Below, piece by piece: positions 17,066 to 26,651 of a stretch of 64,000 nt of DNA. The translations under genes and the position numbers were made by a program. The stretch covers positions 151,814 through 215,813 of the forward strand of contig NZ_KB906674.1 of assembly GCF_000381545.1 (NCBI RefSeq). Reading direction: 5' to 3'. The stretch's first letter is position 1, and every line of letters starts with the position of its first letter. Source of the stretch: Rhodonellum psychrophilum GCM71 = DSM 17998. GTDB taxonomy: Bacteria; Bacteroidota; Bacteroidia; Cytophagales; Cyclobacteriaceae. The notes below the pieces were generated by a model that saw nothing but the letters and a program-made list of their open reading frames with translations, did not search any database and was not told the DNA's origin.

Positions 17066-17488
17066 TTATTTTGCAAAGATCTGGCTTTCGTCCCAGAATG
17101 ATTTGAACTCCAGAGCATTGCCGCAAGGATCCAAAAAGAACATGGTGGCCTGTTCCCCCACCTCACCCTTGAAACGGATATAGGGTTCGATGATGAAATC
17201 AATGCCGTATTCCTGAAGTGTATCCGCCAATTGGTGCCATTCTTCCCAGGGAAGAATCACGCCAAAATGCCTGACAGGCACGTTTTTGCCATCGACTTGA
17301 TTGGCACTCATTTGATGAAGTTCTTCGGGTTTGATATGTGCAGACAATTGATGGCCGAAAAAATTGAAATCGATCCATTTATCCGTACTTCTTCCAATGG
17401 CACAGCCCAAAAGGTCCCCGTAAAACTTTCTGGTTTCTTCAATGTCCCTGATCGGGAATGCTAAATGAAAAGGCTTAAATTCACTCAT
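17066..17488 (-). CDS. VOC-family (glyoxalase/dioxygenase superfamily) protein
   Basis: A 140-aa vicinal-oxygen-chelate protein with paired beta-alpha-beta-beta-beta halves. Metal-ligand style residues occur in [18 protein letters not shown] (His 8), a central segment [23 protein letters not shown] (His in the second half) and [16 protein letters not shown] (Glu near the end). The last motif is typical of glyoxalase/fosfomycin-resistance/dioxygenase relatives. The reaction is unknown. It lies 165 bp upstream of the BioF-like gene on the same strand. Confidence 0.85.
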   Translation of the reverse strand: MSEFKPFHLAFPIRDIEETRKFYGDLLGCAIGRSTDKWIDFNFFGHQLSAHIKPEELHQMSANQVDGKNVPVRHFGVILPWEEWHQLADTLQEYGIDFIIEPYIRFKGEVGEQATMFFLDPCGNALEFKSFWDESQIFAK

Positions 17489-17672
17489 GTTTTTTTAGTA
17501 TGTTGGGATTTAAGAGGTAATTTGATTTTGGCACTACTTGAGTGCCAAGTTAGCAATAAGGCTTAGATTTTCCATGACGTTTTTGGAATGCATTTTAAGG
17601 GATCAGCAAGGGGTCGGATAACACAGAAGTCATGGGTTTTTTTGATTTGGATTGATTCGATTATTTATGTTT

Positions 17673-17763
17673 AACCCGTTTTATGCATTATGGACTCAAC
17701 GCAATATTGTAATTGAAAGACAATCAATTGGATGGTGACTGTTTTTGATATCACCGACAGGTT
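17673..17763. repeat. MITE-like element, copy B (truncated)
   Basis: Begins with the same left end as copies A and C (AACCCGTTTTATGCATTA) and shares an internal segment with copy C (AATCAATTGGATGGTGACTG, compare ATAATCAATTAGGTGTTTAC). It then stops at a remnant GGTTGAAG instead of the full right end. It appears to be an internally deleted or decayed copy of about 91 bp. Confidence 0.5.
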
Positions 17764-17988
17764 GAAGTCAAAAGCAAGGGAACAAAGATCGATTATGGAT
17801 CGATTCTAGTTTAGAATGGAATAGGTGATGCACAACATCGGTTCAATGGTCTTTGCCAGGTTTTCAGAAAAACTTGAATACCCCAGATAGCCACTGCCAA
17901 AGCCTATCTGTAAAATCCAGACTTCAATTTCCAATTCCGCTGGGTACTTTATTCAAAGGCCTCTGAGACACACTGCCCATCATTTGCG

Positions 17989-18028
17989 AAAAAAAGGGCA
18001 AAAACCATCTTCGGTTTTGCCCTTTTTC
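17989..18028 (-). terminator. Bidirectional terminator-like hairpin
   Basis: A stem of about 14 bp built from AAAAAGGGCAAA..CC and GGTTTTGCCCTTTTT with a short ATCTTC loop and one bulged A. On the minus strand the 3' arm is followed by a run of seven T. It lies 134 bp beyond the terminator of the SusC/SusD pair, so it ends either read-through or a separate short transcript. Confidence 0.55.
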
Positions 18029-18161
18029 GAAATTACAGAAGATATGGAAATCCATAAATTCCTATGACTGTGGACTATTGAGACAACCAAAAGCGGACAG
18101 CCCTGATCAAGGTTTCCCTCCGTCGAGACCACCCCCTGTAGCAAACAGCAATGGTTGGTTC

Positions 18162-18206
18162 AATACCAAAAAGAGGCTGCTTGGAAAGCAGCCTCTTTTT
18201 GGTATT
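18162..18206 (-). terminator. Terminator of susC/susD pair 2
   Basis: A perfect 21-bp stem (5' arm 18162-18182, 3' arm 18186-18206) with a 3-nt loop and an A/T tract on each side (AAAAAGAGG / CCTCTTTTT). It starts 10 bp beyond the susD stop and would work in both directions. Confidence 0.88.
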
Positions 18207-18215
18207 TAGGTTGAA

Positions 18216-19955
18216 TTAATAGGCGGGATCTTGTGTCAAAGTGGGCTGGCCATCTTTCAAAGATCTATCTATCGCTTCCAAAGGAATGGGGAAAAATTCA
18301 TTTTTGTTTTTAACAAAACTCCTCCCAGCCAAATAAACACGTTTGGTCCTTTCCACTTCAAGATATTTATTCAGTGTTTCAGCAGCAATGCCCCATCTTT
18401 GAAGATCAAAAAAGCGGTGTCCTTCCATACTGAATTCAAGTCTTGTTTCAAATCTTACTGCTTTTCTGGCCAGGTCTTTATCCGCCCATGGAGTATCATA
18501 GGTTTTGATGATATAATTGGCCGCCGGTTGTCCCGCTAAAATGGTAAAATCATTTCTGGAACTGCCCTGAATGGCTTTTGGAACAAAATTTTCCGGGTTG
18601 GCTGCTCTTGTTCTGACAATATTCACAAGCTCCCGAGCTCTTTCAAGGCTTCCTACTTCGACCTCAGCCTCTGCCAACCAAAGTAAAATCATTCCATAAC
18701 GCATAATCCGATAATTGTTGGCCGTTAGATTACCCCATCCGCCTACACCAAAAGCCGCTTGTTCGGCAACATGTTTCATGGAGGAATAAGGACCTGCATA
18801 GGATACATCTCTGATAAAGTCTGTACCGTGAATTTTGAAATCCTTAAACAGAATACCGGGTCTACCCAGGGAATGGTCAATTCGGGGGTCGAGAGGGCCA
18901 TTATAAGGAGTTTGCCATGTCACATCCGTATCATTGAAAGTATCCAACAGGGGAAGTCCCGAAGGGGTCGTCTTGAATGCATTTACAAGGTTTTGGGAAG
19001 CCTGGTAAAACCCACAGCATCCCCATGGATCGATATAAGGATGGGCCAAACCGACTCCTTGATTGGATGCCTGATCATTGGCACTGTTGATGGCGTATTG
19101 AATTTCAAATATTGACTCGGCATTGTTGCGGGTTGCCACTAGAAAATTATCTGCAAATTTATCAACCAAGGTAAATCTACCACTGCTGACGATTTGATCC
19201 AGAAGGGCTTTTGCTTCTAGAAGTTTGACTGAATTGGCACTCCCGTTGGCATCCCAACCCTGATACATTTTGGCTTTTGCCAGGAATGCCATGGCTGCCA
19301 ATTTGGTAGGTCTTCCCACTTGGGCCTGGGTTTCGGGAAGGCTTTTCATGGCCTCTTCAAAGTCCGCTTCTATCAATGGCCAAATTTCCAGGTTATTGGG
19401 CACTTTGGTGCTTTCTACATCCGAAATATCAAATATCTCGTCGCTGATATAGGGTGGATTTCTCCACATTTTTCTGGCTTCCATATGGAAAAAACCCCTT
19501 AAAAACCTAGCCTCACCAATTATCCGCGCCCTATTCTGGTCACTGATGGTTTCTACCTTCTTCAGGGTATTGAGAGCATCATTGGCTCGGGCAACTCCTT
19601 TGTAGAGACCTCTCCATTTGTTCCGGATGTGCCCGTTGAAGGCCTGGAAATCATACGCTTCGATAAAAGACTGTTCGGGCTGATCCCCTGCATCTGTTCC
19701 TTTATATGCATCATCGGAAGCAATACCACCAAACACCCAGTTTTGGACATCATTTTCCCAGGGAGCCTGACCGTCAAGACCTGTGCCTGATAACATTTTG
19801 TATGATCCTAGCAAGAGTCCTTCTACTCCAGACTCTGTGGCCAAGCCACTTGAACTGAATTGACCCTGGGGTTCCTTGGTCAAAAACTCGTCACCGCAGC
19901 TGATAGTAATAAATAATACCGCCGCAAAGGTTATAACTTTATAAATTGTTTTCAT
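18216..19955 (-). CDS. SusD/RagB-family outer membrane lipoprotein (pair 2)
   Basis: A 579-aa surface lipoprotein with lipobox TISC (Cys about 20) and the typical mature start GDEFLTKEPQG. TPR-like helices are visible (EARFLRGFFHMEARKMW), and the SusD C-terminal hallmark FETRLEFSMEGHRFFDLQRW is present. It lies 13 bp downstream of its SusC partner, the usual order. Unlike the first SusCD pair, no enzyme genes follow, and a strong terminator stands right after the stop, so the pair is a self-contained uptake unit. The substrate is unknown. Confidence 0.95.
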   Translation of the reverse strand: MKTIYKVITFAAVLFITISCGDEFLTKEPQGQFSSSGLATESGVEGLLLGSYKMLSGTGLDGQAPWENDVQNWVFGGIASDDAYKGTDAGDQPEQSFIEAYDFQAFNGHIRNKWRGLYKGVARANDALNTLKKVETISDQNRARIIGEARFLRGFFHMEARKMWRNPPYISDEIFDISDVESTKVPNNLEIWPLIEADFEEAMKSLPETQAQVGRPTKLAAMAFLAKAKMYQGWDANGSANSVKLLEAKALLDQIVSSGRFTLVDKFADNFLVATRNNAESIFEIQYAINSANDQASNQGVGLAHPYIDPWGCCGFYQASQNLVNAFKTTPSGLPLLDTFNDTDVTWQTPYNGPLDPRIDHSLGRPGILFKDFKIHGTDFIRDVSYAGPYSSMKHVAEQAAFGVGGWGNLTANNYRIMRYGMILLWLAEAEVEVGSLERARELVNIVRTRAANPENFVPKAIQGSSRNDFTILAGQPAANYIIKTYDTPWADKDLARKAVRFETRLEFSMEGHRFFDLQRWGIAAETLNKYLEVERTKRVYLAGRSFVKNKNEFFPIPLEAIDRSLKDGQPTLTQDPAY

Positions 19956-19968
19956 AACAGGAATTTAT

Positions 19969-22900
19969 TTAGAAATTAAGGTTAAGGCCAATCAAAAGAT
20001 TTTTCGATACCGGCATATATCCTCCATCAAATCCCAAGGTGTTATCGGTATTCGTTTGAATTTCCGGATTTAGGCCTGAATATTTGGTGAAAGTAAACAG
20101 GTTTTGCCCCTGCAGATAAACCGATGCCCTACCAAATCCAAGTTTTGACAAGGCACTTGCAGGTAGGCTGTAGGTGAGCTGTATATTCCTGATTCTAAAG
20201 TAAGAACCATCTTCAATGAAATAACTTGAAGGACGGCTACTGACCTGATCATTGGCATCCATTATAGGAGTTTTGGCATTTGGATTGGCAGCTACCCACT
20301 GGGCTCGAGGTGCTTGGGGATTGGTGGGCTGCCAAGCATCATAGAGAGCGGATTTGGATCTGTTTCCCTGAAATGTATTGAAATCTGCGAAATAACGTAC
20401 ATAATTAAAAATATCATTTCCCACAGACCCATTTCCGAAAATGGTAAGATCAAAGCTTTTATAGCCCAGGTTCAAATTGATGCCGTAAGTAAAATCCGGG
20501 TGGGGATTTCCAATAACGGTTCTATCATCGTCGGTGATTACCCCATCATTGTTTACGTCCTCAATCTTGAATTTTCCAGGGGCATTATAACTCCCGTATG
20601 TAGGGTGTGAATTTGCCTCTTCCTGGGACTGGAAAATCCCCAATACATTGAATCCATAGTAGGATGAAAGGGGTAGGCCTGCCTGCGTAACCGTAACAGC
20701 AGGAACCCTTGATCCAAATCCAAAGAATCGCGTATCTTCATTTTCGTCCAACCGATCAACCTTGTTTCTATAGGTGGAGAAATTACCGGAGATACTGTAT
20801 CTAAAATCCCCTCCCATGGTGGTGTTTCGATAACCCAAATTGATATCAATCCCTTTATTGGTTATCTGCCCGACATTAGAGGAAGGTGCGGACGCATCAC
20901 CTGCAGTAAATGTAATCGGTATTGTGAACAACATGTCTGAAGTGACTCTTTGCCAGAGGTCAAATTCAAAGTTTAATTTATCGTTGAATAACAAAACATC
21001 CAGACCTAAATTATTGGAAGTGGTTGTCTCCCATTTGGCATTGGGATTACCAAACCGCTGTGCATCAAATCCCAATGTTGGGGAATTGAGAGAGCCATCA
21101 ATAGGATATCCGGCATTGAAAATATTAGACCGATAGGTTGTGAAAGCATTGTAATCACCAATTGCCTGATTTCCTGTCTTTCCCCATCCATAGCGAAGTT
21201 TCATATCCGACACAAAAGGAAGAGCTGATTTTACAGCGGCTTCCTCAGACAATCTCCAACCTAAGCTAAAGGCAGGGAAAATCGCATTTCTTGAAGCCGA
21301 TAAAAATCTGGATGAGGCATCATTCCTGATAATGACCTGAACCAGGTACTTATCTGCGTAAGCATAATTGAATTTGCCGAATTGAGAAAACAAACTGTAA
21401 TCTCTGAAAACATTACCCGAGTTCGTCGCCGTAGTGGCATCCCCCAAATCCAGATAGCTCAATATTTCCGGTGTAATGAAGGCAAATCTTTGTCTGCCTG
21501 CCTCAAAGAATTCCCCAAATTCCTGAATAGCTTCAGTTCCGACGTATGCATCTACAAAATGGACCTCTTTGAAAACCTTGCTATAACTCAGCACATTTGA
21601 CCAAACCCATTGGTATTGGTAATCATGCCTCGCAGTGGTACTGTTGATAAAATTACCTTCAACATATTCGGGTTGGGGTCTGCCCAAGAATCGGCCTCGA
21701 CTGGTATTGCCATCTATTCCGAGGCTGGTTTTCAATTGAAAGTTTTCGTTGAAGTCAAAGGCGGCATAAGCATTTCCAAAAACCCTCATTCTCATGTTTC
21801 TATTGTCCTGCTGTCTGGACAAAACCGCAAACGGATTGAAGTTGTTGCCCAAATTGGCCCCTCTACTTCCAGCAAAGTTCCCTTCTATATCATATACAGG
21901 AAGCAGTGGATGGTGCTTATATGCGCCTGATACTGCATTTTGTTCATCTTGGTTTCCAAATCCCCCTTTTCGATTATCAAAAGTAACGGATAGATTTTCT
22001 CCGATCGTCAACTTATTGTTGAGGGCTTTAAATTCTGTGTTCGCCCTTAGGGAATACCTTTCATATCCAATGAATTTCACGATCCCTTCTTGGTTAAAAT
22101 ATCCGGCCGAAAGGGCGTACCGGCCACTTTCGGTGCCTCCTGAGGCAGATATCTGGTAATTTTGGATGGGGGCAGACCTCGTCACCTCATCCCACCAATT
22201 GGTATCTGCAGATCTGGTGATGGCATAAATGTTTCCGGGTCTTAATGCATAAAGACTGGGGTTTGTGCTTGGATCTCCCTCCATGGCTCCACTTGGAAAT
22301 ACATAATCCGGAATACTGACCTCCCCATTTGGGCCAAAGGTATATTGGCCATGACCAGGGGTCTTGCCTGCATAGATGTCTGCTAAATACAGATACCTTC
22401 CAAGCTCTTCCGCATTCAGAACATCTGGAGAATTCCCTGATCTTTGGGTGCCTTGATAAGTATTGAAGGTGATGGTGGGCTTTCCTACCTTTCCCCTTTT
22501 GGTTGTGATGATCACCACACCATTGGCAGCCCTGGATCCATAAATAGAAGCCGCCGAAGCATCTTTCAAAACCTGAATGGACTCTATGTCCTCCGGATTA
22601 AGGTTCCCCTGCCTTTCTGTGGGAACACCATCAATGACATACAGTGGGTTGTTGTTTCCTATGGTACCAAATCCTCTGATTCTTACAGTAGCTTCTCCAC
22701 CTGGTGTAGCATCATTGACAATATTAACGCCCGCAGCCCTTCCTTGTAGTTGCTGCGCAAAGGTTGTGGCCGGAATGGACAATAAATCCTTTGTTTCCAC
22801 GGTGGTCACGGCGCCTGTAATGTCCCTTTTTGATTGTGCGCCATAACCCGTCACAACCACTTCTTGCAGCGCCCTGATGGAGGGCTGTAGCCTTATGCTT

Positions 22901-23178
22901 ATTTGGGATCGGTTCCCCACAACTTCTTCTTGGGTCTCAAATCCAATAAATGAGAACACCAACACCGATTGGGCCGAAGGAACATTTATTGTATAGTTTC
23001 CATCCATGTCTGTCACAACCCCTGTCGTTGTTCCTTTGACAAGCACCGTCACGCCCGGGAGTTCCACTCCGGATTCATCCAGAACAGTTCCCGTGACTTT
23101 AATTTGCGCCAGCAACGTTGCGCTGGACAGCACTAAGAGCAGTAAAAACACGCTTAGTTTTTTGTAAAATGATTCCAT
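19969..23178 (-). CDS. SusC/RagA-family TonB-linked outer membrane receptor (pair 2)
   Basis: A 1069-aa outer-membrane importer. Signal peptide MESFYKKLSVFLLLLVLSSA ending at LLAQ; CarboxypepD_reg-like domain at about 26-110 (VTDMDGNYTINV); plug from about 110 (VVVTGYGAQSKRDITGAV, DGVPTERQGNLNPEDIES, VLKDASAASIYGSRAANG), then the barrel, ending in the aromatic LIGLNLNF. No FecI/FecR or hybrid regulator is adjacent, so control must come from elsewhere or from the long AT-rich upstream region (23179-24358). Confidence 0.96.
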   Translation of the reverse strand: MESFYKKLSVFLLLLVLSSATLLAQIKVTGTVLDESGVELPGVTVLVKGTTTGVVTDMDGNYTINVPSAQSVLVFSFIGFETQEEVVGNRSQISIRLQPSIRALQEVVVTGYGAQSKRDITGAVTTVETKDLLSIPATTFAQQLQGRAAGVNIVNDATPGGEATVRIRGFGTIGNNNPLYVIDGVPTERQGNLNPEDIESIQVLKDASAASIYGSRAANGVVIITTKRGKVGKPTITFNTYQGTQRSGNSPDVLNAEELGRYLYLADIYAGKTPGHGQYTFGPNGEVSIPDYVFPSGAMEGDPSTNPSLYALRPGNIYAITRSADTNWWDEVTRSAPIQNYQISASGGTESGRYALSAGYFNQEGIVKFIGYERYSLRANTEFKALNNKLTIGENLSVTFDNRKGGFGNQDEQNAVSGAYKHHPLLPVYDIEGNFAGSRGANLGNNFNPFAVLSRQQDNRNMRMRVFGNAYAAFDFNENFQLKTSLGIDGNTSRGRFLGRPQPEYVEGNFINSTTARHDYQYQWVWSNVLSYSKVFKEVHFVDAYVGTEAIQEFGEFFEAGRQRFAFITPEILSYLDLGDATTATNSGNVFRDYSLFSQFGKFNYAYADKYLVQVIIRNDASSRFLSASRNAIFPAFSLGWRLSEEAAVKSALPFVSDMKLRYGWGKTGNQAIGDYNAFTTYRSNIFNAGYPIDGSLNSPTLGFDAQRFGNPNAKWETTTSNNLGLDVLLFNDKLNFEFDLWQRVTSDMLFTIPITFTAGDASAPSSNVGQITNKGIDINLGYRNTTMGGDFRYSISGNFSTYRNKVDRLDENEDTRFFGFGSRVPAVTVTQAGLPLSSYYGFNVLGIFQSQEEANSHPTYGSYNAPGKFKIEDVNNDGVITDDDRTVIGNPHPDFTYGINLNLGYKSFDLTIFGNGSVGNDIFNYVRYFADFNTFQGNRSKSALYDAWQPTNPQAPRAQWVAANPNAKTPIMDANDQVSSRPSSYFIEDGSYFRIRNIQLTYSLPASALSKLGFGRASVYLQGQNLFTFTKYSGLNPEIQTNTDNTLGFDGGYMPVSKNLLIGLNLNF

Positions 23179-23414
23179 AAAAAAGATTGGTTAATTTTGA
23201 GTTGTTTTTTTATTTTAACAGCAGTTTTTGAACACAATAAGGACATTGGTTTCTTGCTTGAAAATTTTGAACCAACGCATATTATACCGATGACAACCAA
23301 ATCTTATCTCCTCAATCCATATGACCTGAATGGATGGGTGATACTTTGACAGATTTTATAATGAATGAATTATGGGAAAAAAATATTCCTTCTTGACATA
23401 AGCTTTTGGGTTAA

Positions 23415-23435
23415 AAGTTAACTTATTTGAAATAA
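23415..23435. promoter_or_regulatory. Overlapping palindromes upstream of susC 2
   Basis: AAGTTAACTT (23415-23424) is a perfect 10-bp palindrome and overlaps TTATTTGAAATAA (23423-23435), a perfect 13-nt palindrome with one central base. They lie about 240 bp upstream of the SusC start. They are candidate operators, but AT-rich DNA gives such sites by chance. Confidence 0.2.
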
Positions 23436-23536
23436 AACTTTTCTACGAAATGATTTATAAAGGAAATACTAAATATAATCAAATTTTAATTTGAATTCTA
23501 TTGATACATAAGAATTTATCTTATGCTAAAGTATGA

Positions 23537-23548
23537 TATTGCGCAATA
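23537..23548. promoter_or_regulatory. Palindrome TATTGCGCAATA upstream of susC 2
   Basis: A perfect 12-bp palindrome with a GC core in otherwise AT-rich DNA, about 360 bp upstream of the SusC start. Its composition stands out from its surroundings, which makes a protein-binding site plausible. Confidence 0.25.
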
Positions 23549-24358
23549 AAAAAAATATAAAGAAAAAATACTTTTATTTATTTTTTATCAAAGTCAAAAA
23601 ACATTAAAAAATTAATATGAAATCAGGCTTCAAGTTGGAACTAAGGTTCTGGAATTTGAGCGCATTTTTGGAAGGTTTGCGAAAGTGGTCTACTAGGGGA
23701 TGGAGGGCCTAGAGGTAATCAGCTATTTTTTTGATATTGATGGACTCGAAAATCATTGTTTGACCATCGCATTTCTAATGATGTTTTCATAGGTATTACT
23801 TCCAAATGCCATTATTTTTTATTCAAGAATGCTAAAATTTGATGCTCGTATCTGCGTGACTTTTCTGAATGGATACAGCTTTCTGATGTTCAAGAATGTG
23901 GATTATCCATAGGGTATTATCCCTTTTTTTTCTCCAATTCACGGATCAGTTTTTTTTGGCAGGACGCAGGGTTTTCTCCCTTTGTCTATTTAGGATTTAT
24001 CACTTCTTGAAATTGTATTTTTGGGTTTTTCGACCAATCCTGCCGAAATTCATTCTTCGATAAAACGGACTCGAAAAGCGGATGGAGGCGATCTTTTCCA
24101 TCAGCTTTGTCTTCATGATCACCAAATCTTGCATCTGTTTTCCCCAGCGGTTCAAAATATGCATCAACGTTCCATCGTTTTTGGACGTCAACCCATAAAA
24201 GCCAACATTTTGAACTATTTTTATCCGGAGAAATCGGTTTCAGGAGAGATAAAACAAAACAAAAACCATAGCAGAAAGAAGGGAGACAAGCCTGAAAAAA
24301 TGCGAACAGAGTTAAAAAGTACTGGAGTGGTTTCAGATTTCTATGTAGTTTTCAAATT

Positions 24359-25276
24359 ATGGGCAATAAAACAGTTTCATTGGTGCTTTCCAGTGGTGGG
24401 GCCAGAGGCATGGCGCAGATCGGGGCAATCGAAGCATTGGAGGAATCCGGTTACACGATCGTTTCCATCGCCGGCAGCTCTATTGGGGCATTGATCGGTG
24501 GTGTCTATGCGACTGGGAAGCTTCCTGAATTCAAGGAATGGATATGCAATTTGGATAAAATTGACGTTTTTTCCCTGATGGATTTTACCCTTTCCAGAAA
24601 TGGTTTCATCAAAGGAGACCGTGTCTTCAATGCCATCCAAAACATTGTACCTGACTGTCAAATTGAGGATTTGAAGATTCCATTTCGGTGTACAGCTGTT
24701 GAAATTCCCTTTGGGAAAGAAAAAATATTTACCAAAGGAAGCCTCTATAGTGCCATCCGGGCCTCCGTTTCCATTCCAACCGTCCTTACGCCAGCCCAAG
24801 TCAAGGGGAAATTCTATATTGACGGCGGGATTTTGAATCCCATACCCTTTAGCTTGCTTTCCAAAAAAACCAAAGGGGAATTGGTCGTGGCCATTGACCT
24901 CAATGGTCCAAGGGAGGCCTTTGTCAATCCAGAAAAACCCGTGAAAACGGATGAGGGGGGCCATTTACTTAAACTGCCGATCTGGGCAGCAGATTACAGG
25001 GATAAATTCAGCAAATACATCAGCTCAGATGAAAAGAAGGTAGAACAACCCAAGCAAATGGGGTCCATTGAATTGCTGAACCATTCTTTTGACTTGCTTC
25101 AGGACAAGCTTTCTGCCTTTGTCATCAAAAAACACAAAATGGACATGCTGATTGAAATTTCAAGGATGCAGGCCGGCACACTTGAATTTTACAGGGCTTC
25201 GGAATTGATCAAAATCGGCAGAAGCAAGGCATTGACGGCAATCGAAAAATTTGAAAATGGAAATCAGCAAGCTTAA
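24359..25276 (+). CDS. Patatin-like phospholipase family protein
   Basis: A 305-aa serine lipid hydrolase of the patatin/RssA type. Visible are the oxyanion glycine loop LSSGGARGMAQIG at about residues 10-22, the nucleophile elbow G39-S-S41-I-G (Ser 41), and the catalytic Asp 155 in FYIDGGILNP (the DGG motif), which together make the Ser-Asp dyad. No signal peptide is present, so it is cytosolic or peripheral to the membrane. A helical C-terminal tail follows from about 220. The methyltransferase gene overlaps its 3' end by 20 nt, so the two are translationally linked. Confidence 0.93.
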   Translation: MGNKTVSLVLSSGGARGMAQIGAIEALEESGYTIVSIAGSSIGALIGGVYATGKLPEFKEWICNLDKIDVFSLMDFTLSRNGFIKGDRVFNAIQNIVPDCQIEDLKIPFRCTAVEIPFGKEKIFTKGSLYSAIRASVSIPTVLTPAQVKGKFYIDGGILNPIPFSLLSKKTKGELVVAIDLNGPREAFVNPEKPVKTDEGGHLLKLPIWAADYRDKFSKYISSDEKKVEQPKQMGSIELLNHSFDLLQDKLSAFVIKKHKMDMLIEISRMQAGTLEFYRASELIKIGRSKALTAIEKFENGNQQA

Positions 25277-25877
25277 CTCCCTTCTGGGAAACATTGATAT
25301 TTACCTTTTGGACCAAATCCTCAAGGGAAGATTTACCAAGGATATGAAAATCCTGGACGCGGGTTGCGGGGAAGGCCGAAACTGCATTTATTTCCTGAAT
25401 GAGGGATATTCGATCTTCGGTGTGGACAGCAACCCGATTGCCATACAGATGGCGAGGATTTACGCCCAGACCATTCAAAAAGACTATGATATTTATCGGT
25501 TTCAGACTGCTTTGGTGGAGGATATGCCTTTTCACAAAGGTGCTTTTGACGCGATACTCAGCTCCGCCGTGCTGCACTTTGCCAGGGACCAAGGTCAGTT
25601 CATGCGGATGATGGAGGAGATGATGCGGGTGTTGAAACCCGGGGGGATATTTTTCCTGAGGATGACCACGGGGCATGGCGGGATGGAAGAAAGCGCAAGG
25701 GCTCTGGGAAACGGTGTTTTTGCATTGCCGGATGGCAGCGAAAGGTTTCTCCTGACGGAGCCTTTGTTGGCCTTAATTATCCAAAAATATGGACTCCGGC
25801 ATTTGGAAGCCCCCAAAAGTGCCTTGGTCCATGGGCAGCGGGCGATGGGTGTTTTTGTCTGGGAGAAAGTGGGATAA
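25257..25877 (+). CDS. Class I SAM-dependent methyltransferase
   Basis: A 206-aa Rossmann methyltransferase. The start is placed at ATG 25257 (MEISKLNSLLG); a TTG two codons upstream is less likely. Motif I, ILDAGCGEGRNCIYF, is at about residues 32-46, the acidic motif II GVDSNPIAIQMAR at about 55-67, motif IV AILSSAVLHFARD, and motif VI VLKPGGIFFLRM. The TehB/UbiE-like arrangement points to a small-molecule substrate, which cannot be named. It overlaps the patatin gene by 20 nt, hinting at a shared lipid-related task (inference). Confidence 0.9.
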   Translation: MEISKLNSLLGNIDIYLLDQILKGRFTKDMKILDAGCGEGRNCIYFLNEGYSIFGVDSNPIAIQMARIYAQTIQKDYDIYRFQTALVEDMPFHKGAFDAILSSAVLHFARDQGQFMRMMEEMMRVLKPGGIFFLRMTTGHGGMEESARALGNGVFALPDGSERFLLTEPLLALIIQKYGLRHLEAPKSALVHGQRAMGVFVWEKVG

Positions 25878-26651
25878 AGGCGATGGGTTTGAAACCATTC
25901 AAAATAGCAATGCTCTTTTCAGCTTATTTTTCTCTTGAAGAGGGAAAGTTTTGGAAATGAGCAGGGCATTTCACAATTTAGCGGTCTCAAAAAATGGGAT
26001 CTTAGCTCAGTTGGTTTAGAGCGCTGCTTTGACAGAGCAGAGGTCATGGGTTCGAATCCCTTAGGTCCCACATTTTTAAAATTTAAGGCGCTAATTTTTA
26101 GAGGATTCAATTGAAATTTTGGCGGGGTAGTGCAGACAGTGGCGCCTATTTTATCACGCAACACTCAAAATAATAACATTCCTATTTCCACTTAATGAAT
26201 GATTCAGATCGGTAACGGTATCTTGAGTAGGGAAATAAATTGTTGGATTTTTTTTCACAGGCCTGTGGGAGATTCTATTGAAAATCCCCGGAATTGCTCA
26301 AAATCACATCTCTGATTCATTTCATCTTTTCCCCTTGGACCAAATTGGCCGAAAAGATTCTTTACGCTCAACGCTTTCGTTTCCCTATATCTTTTTCCCG
26401 AGGTCAACCCGTGGTTTTCATCCATTTTGATCTCCAGTAAATAACCAAACTGAAATTGGATTCCATGAGGTATCGTTCCCAAGAATACCAAAATTTTCAA
26501 ACATGATTTTCCTGCAATACGAACAAAACTTTCCCCTCAACCCTAAAAATTCTGTGGAATAAGCTGAATATTTTTTCAGTGGTTTGAGGTTTCTCAACAA
26601 AGCACTTAAATTACGTGTCTCTTTACAATTCAGCATAAAATCAGACCCTAT
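25878..26651. other. Intergenic region containing tRNA-Val
   Basis: 774 bp with the tRNA at 25996-26070 as its only recognisable gene. The part from 26071 to 26651 shows nothing convincing in either strand; it includes the upstream region of the M14 peptidase gene. Confidence 0.55.
25996..26070 (+). tRNA. tRNA-Val (anticodon GAC)
   Basis: 75-nt cloverleaf: acceptor GGGATCT/AGGTCCC, D-arm GCTC...GAGC with AGTTGGTTTA loop, anticodon stem CTGCT/AGCAG around loop TTGACAG (anticodon GAC), 5-nt variable loop, T-arm with TTCGAAT loop, discriminator A. The CCA end is not encoded. One mismatch (T-T) sits in the T stem. Confidence 0.95.

Larger units (their letters stand above)
17489..18215. other. 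Gene-free region with decayed repeat and two strong hairpins
   Basis: 727 bp with no credible coding sequence. It holds repeat copy B (17673-17763) and two strong terminator-like hairpins (17989-18028 and 18162-18206). The 133 bp between the hairpins is unassigned. Confidence 0.6.
23179..24358. other. 1.2 kb AT-rich non-coding region upstream of susC 2
   Basis: No convincing gene. It lies between the divergent SusC and patatin genes. The 23400-23620 part is extremely AT-rich and contains several short palindromes (listed separately). Short frames around 24000-24490 on both strands show no recognisable motif. The promoter for susC 2 must lie here, but no clean TAnnTTTG match on the minus strand was seen. 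Confidence 0.55.

Noticed and set aside
24016-24023. TATTTTTG as promoter for the patatin gene
   Set aside because: It matches the -7 consensus but lies over 330 bp from the start and has no -33 element at the proper distance.
24000-24494. Short open frames on both strands upstream of patatin (63 and 157 codons)
   Set aside because: Neither shows a recognisable domain or clear ribosome site; the plus frame overlaps the patatin start in another phase. A small gene is not excluded, only unsupported.
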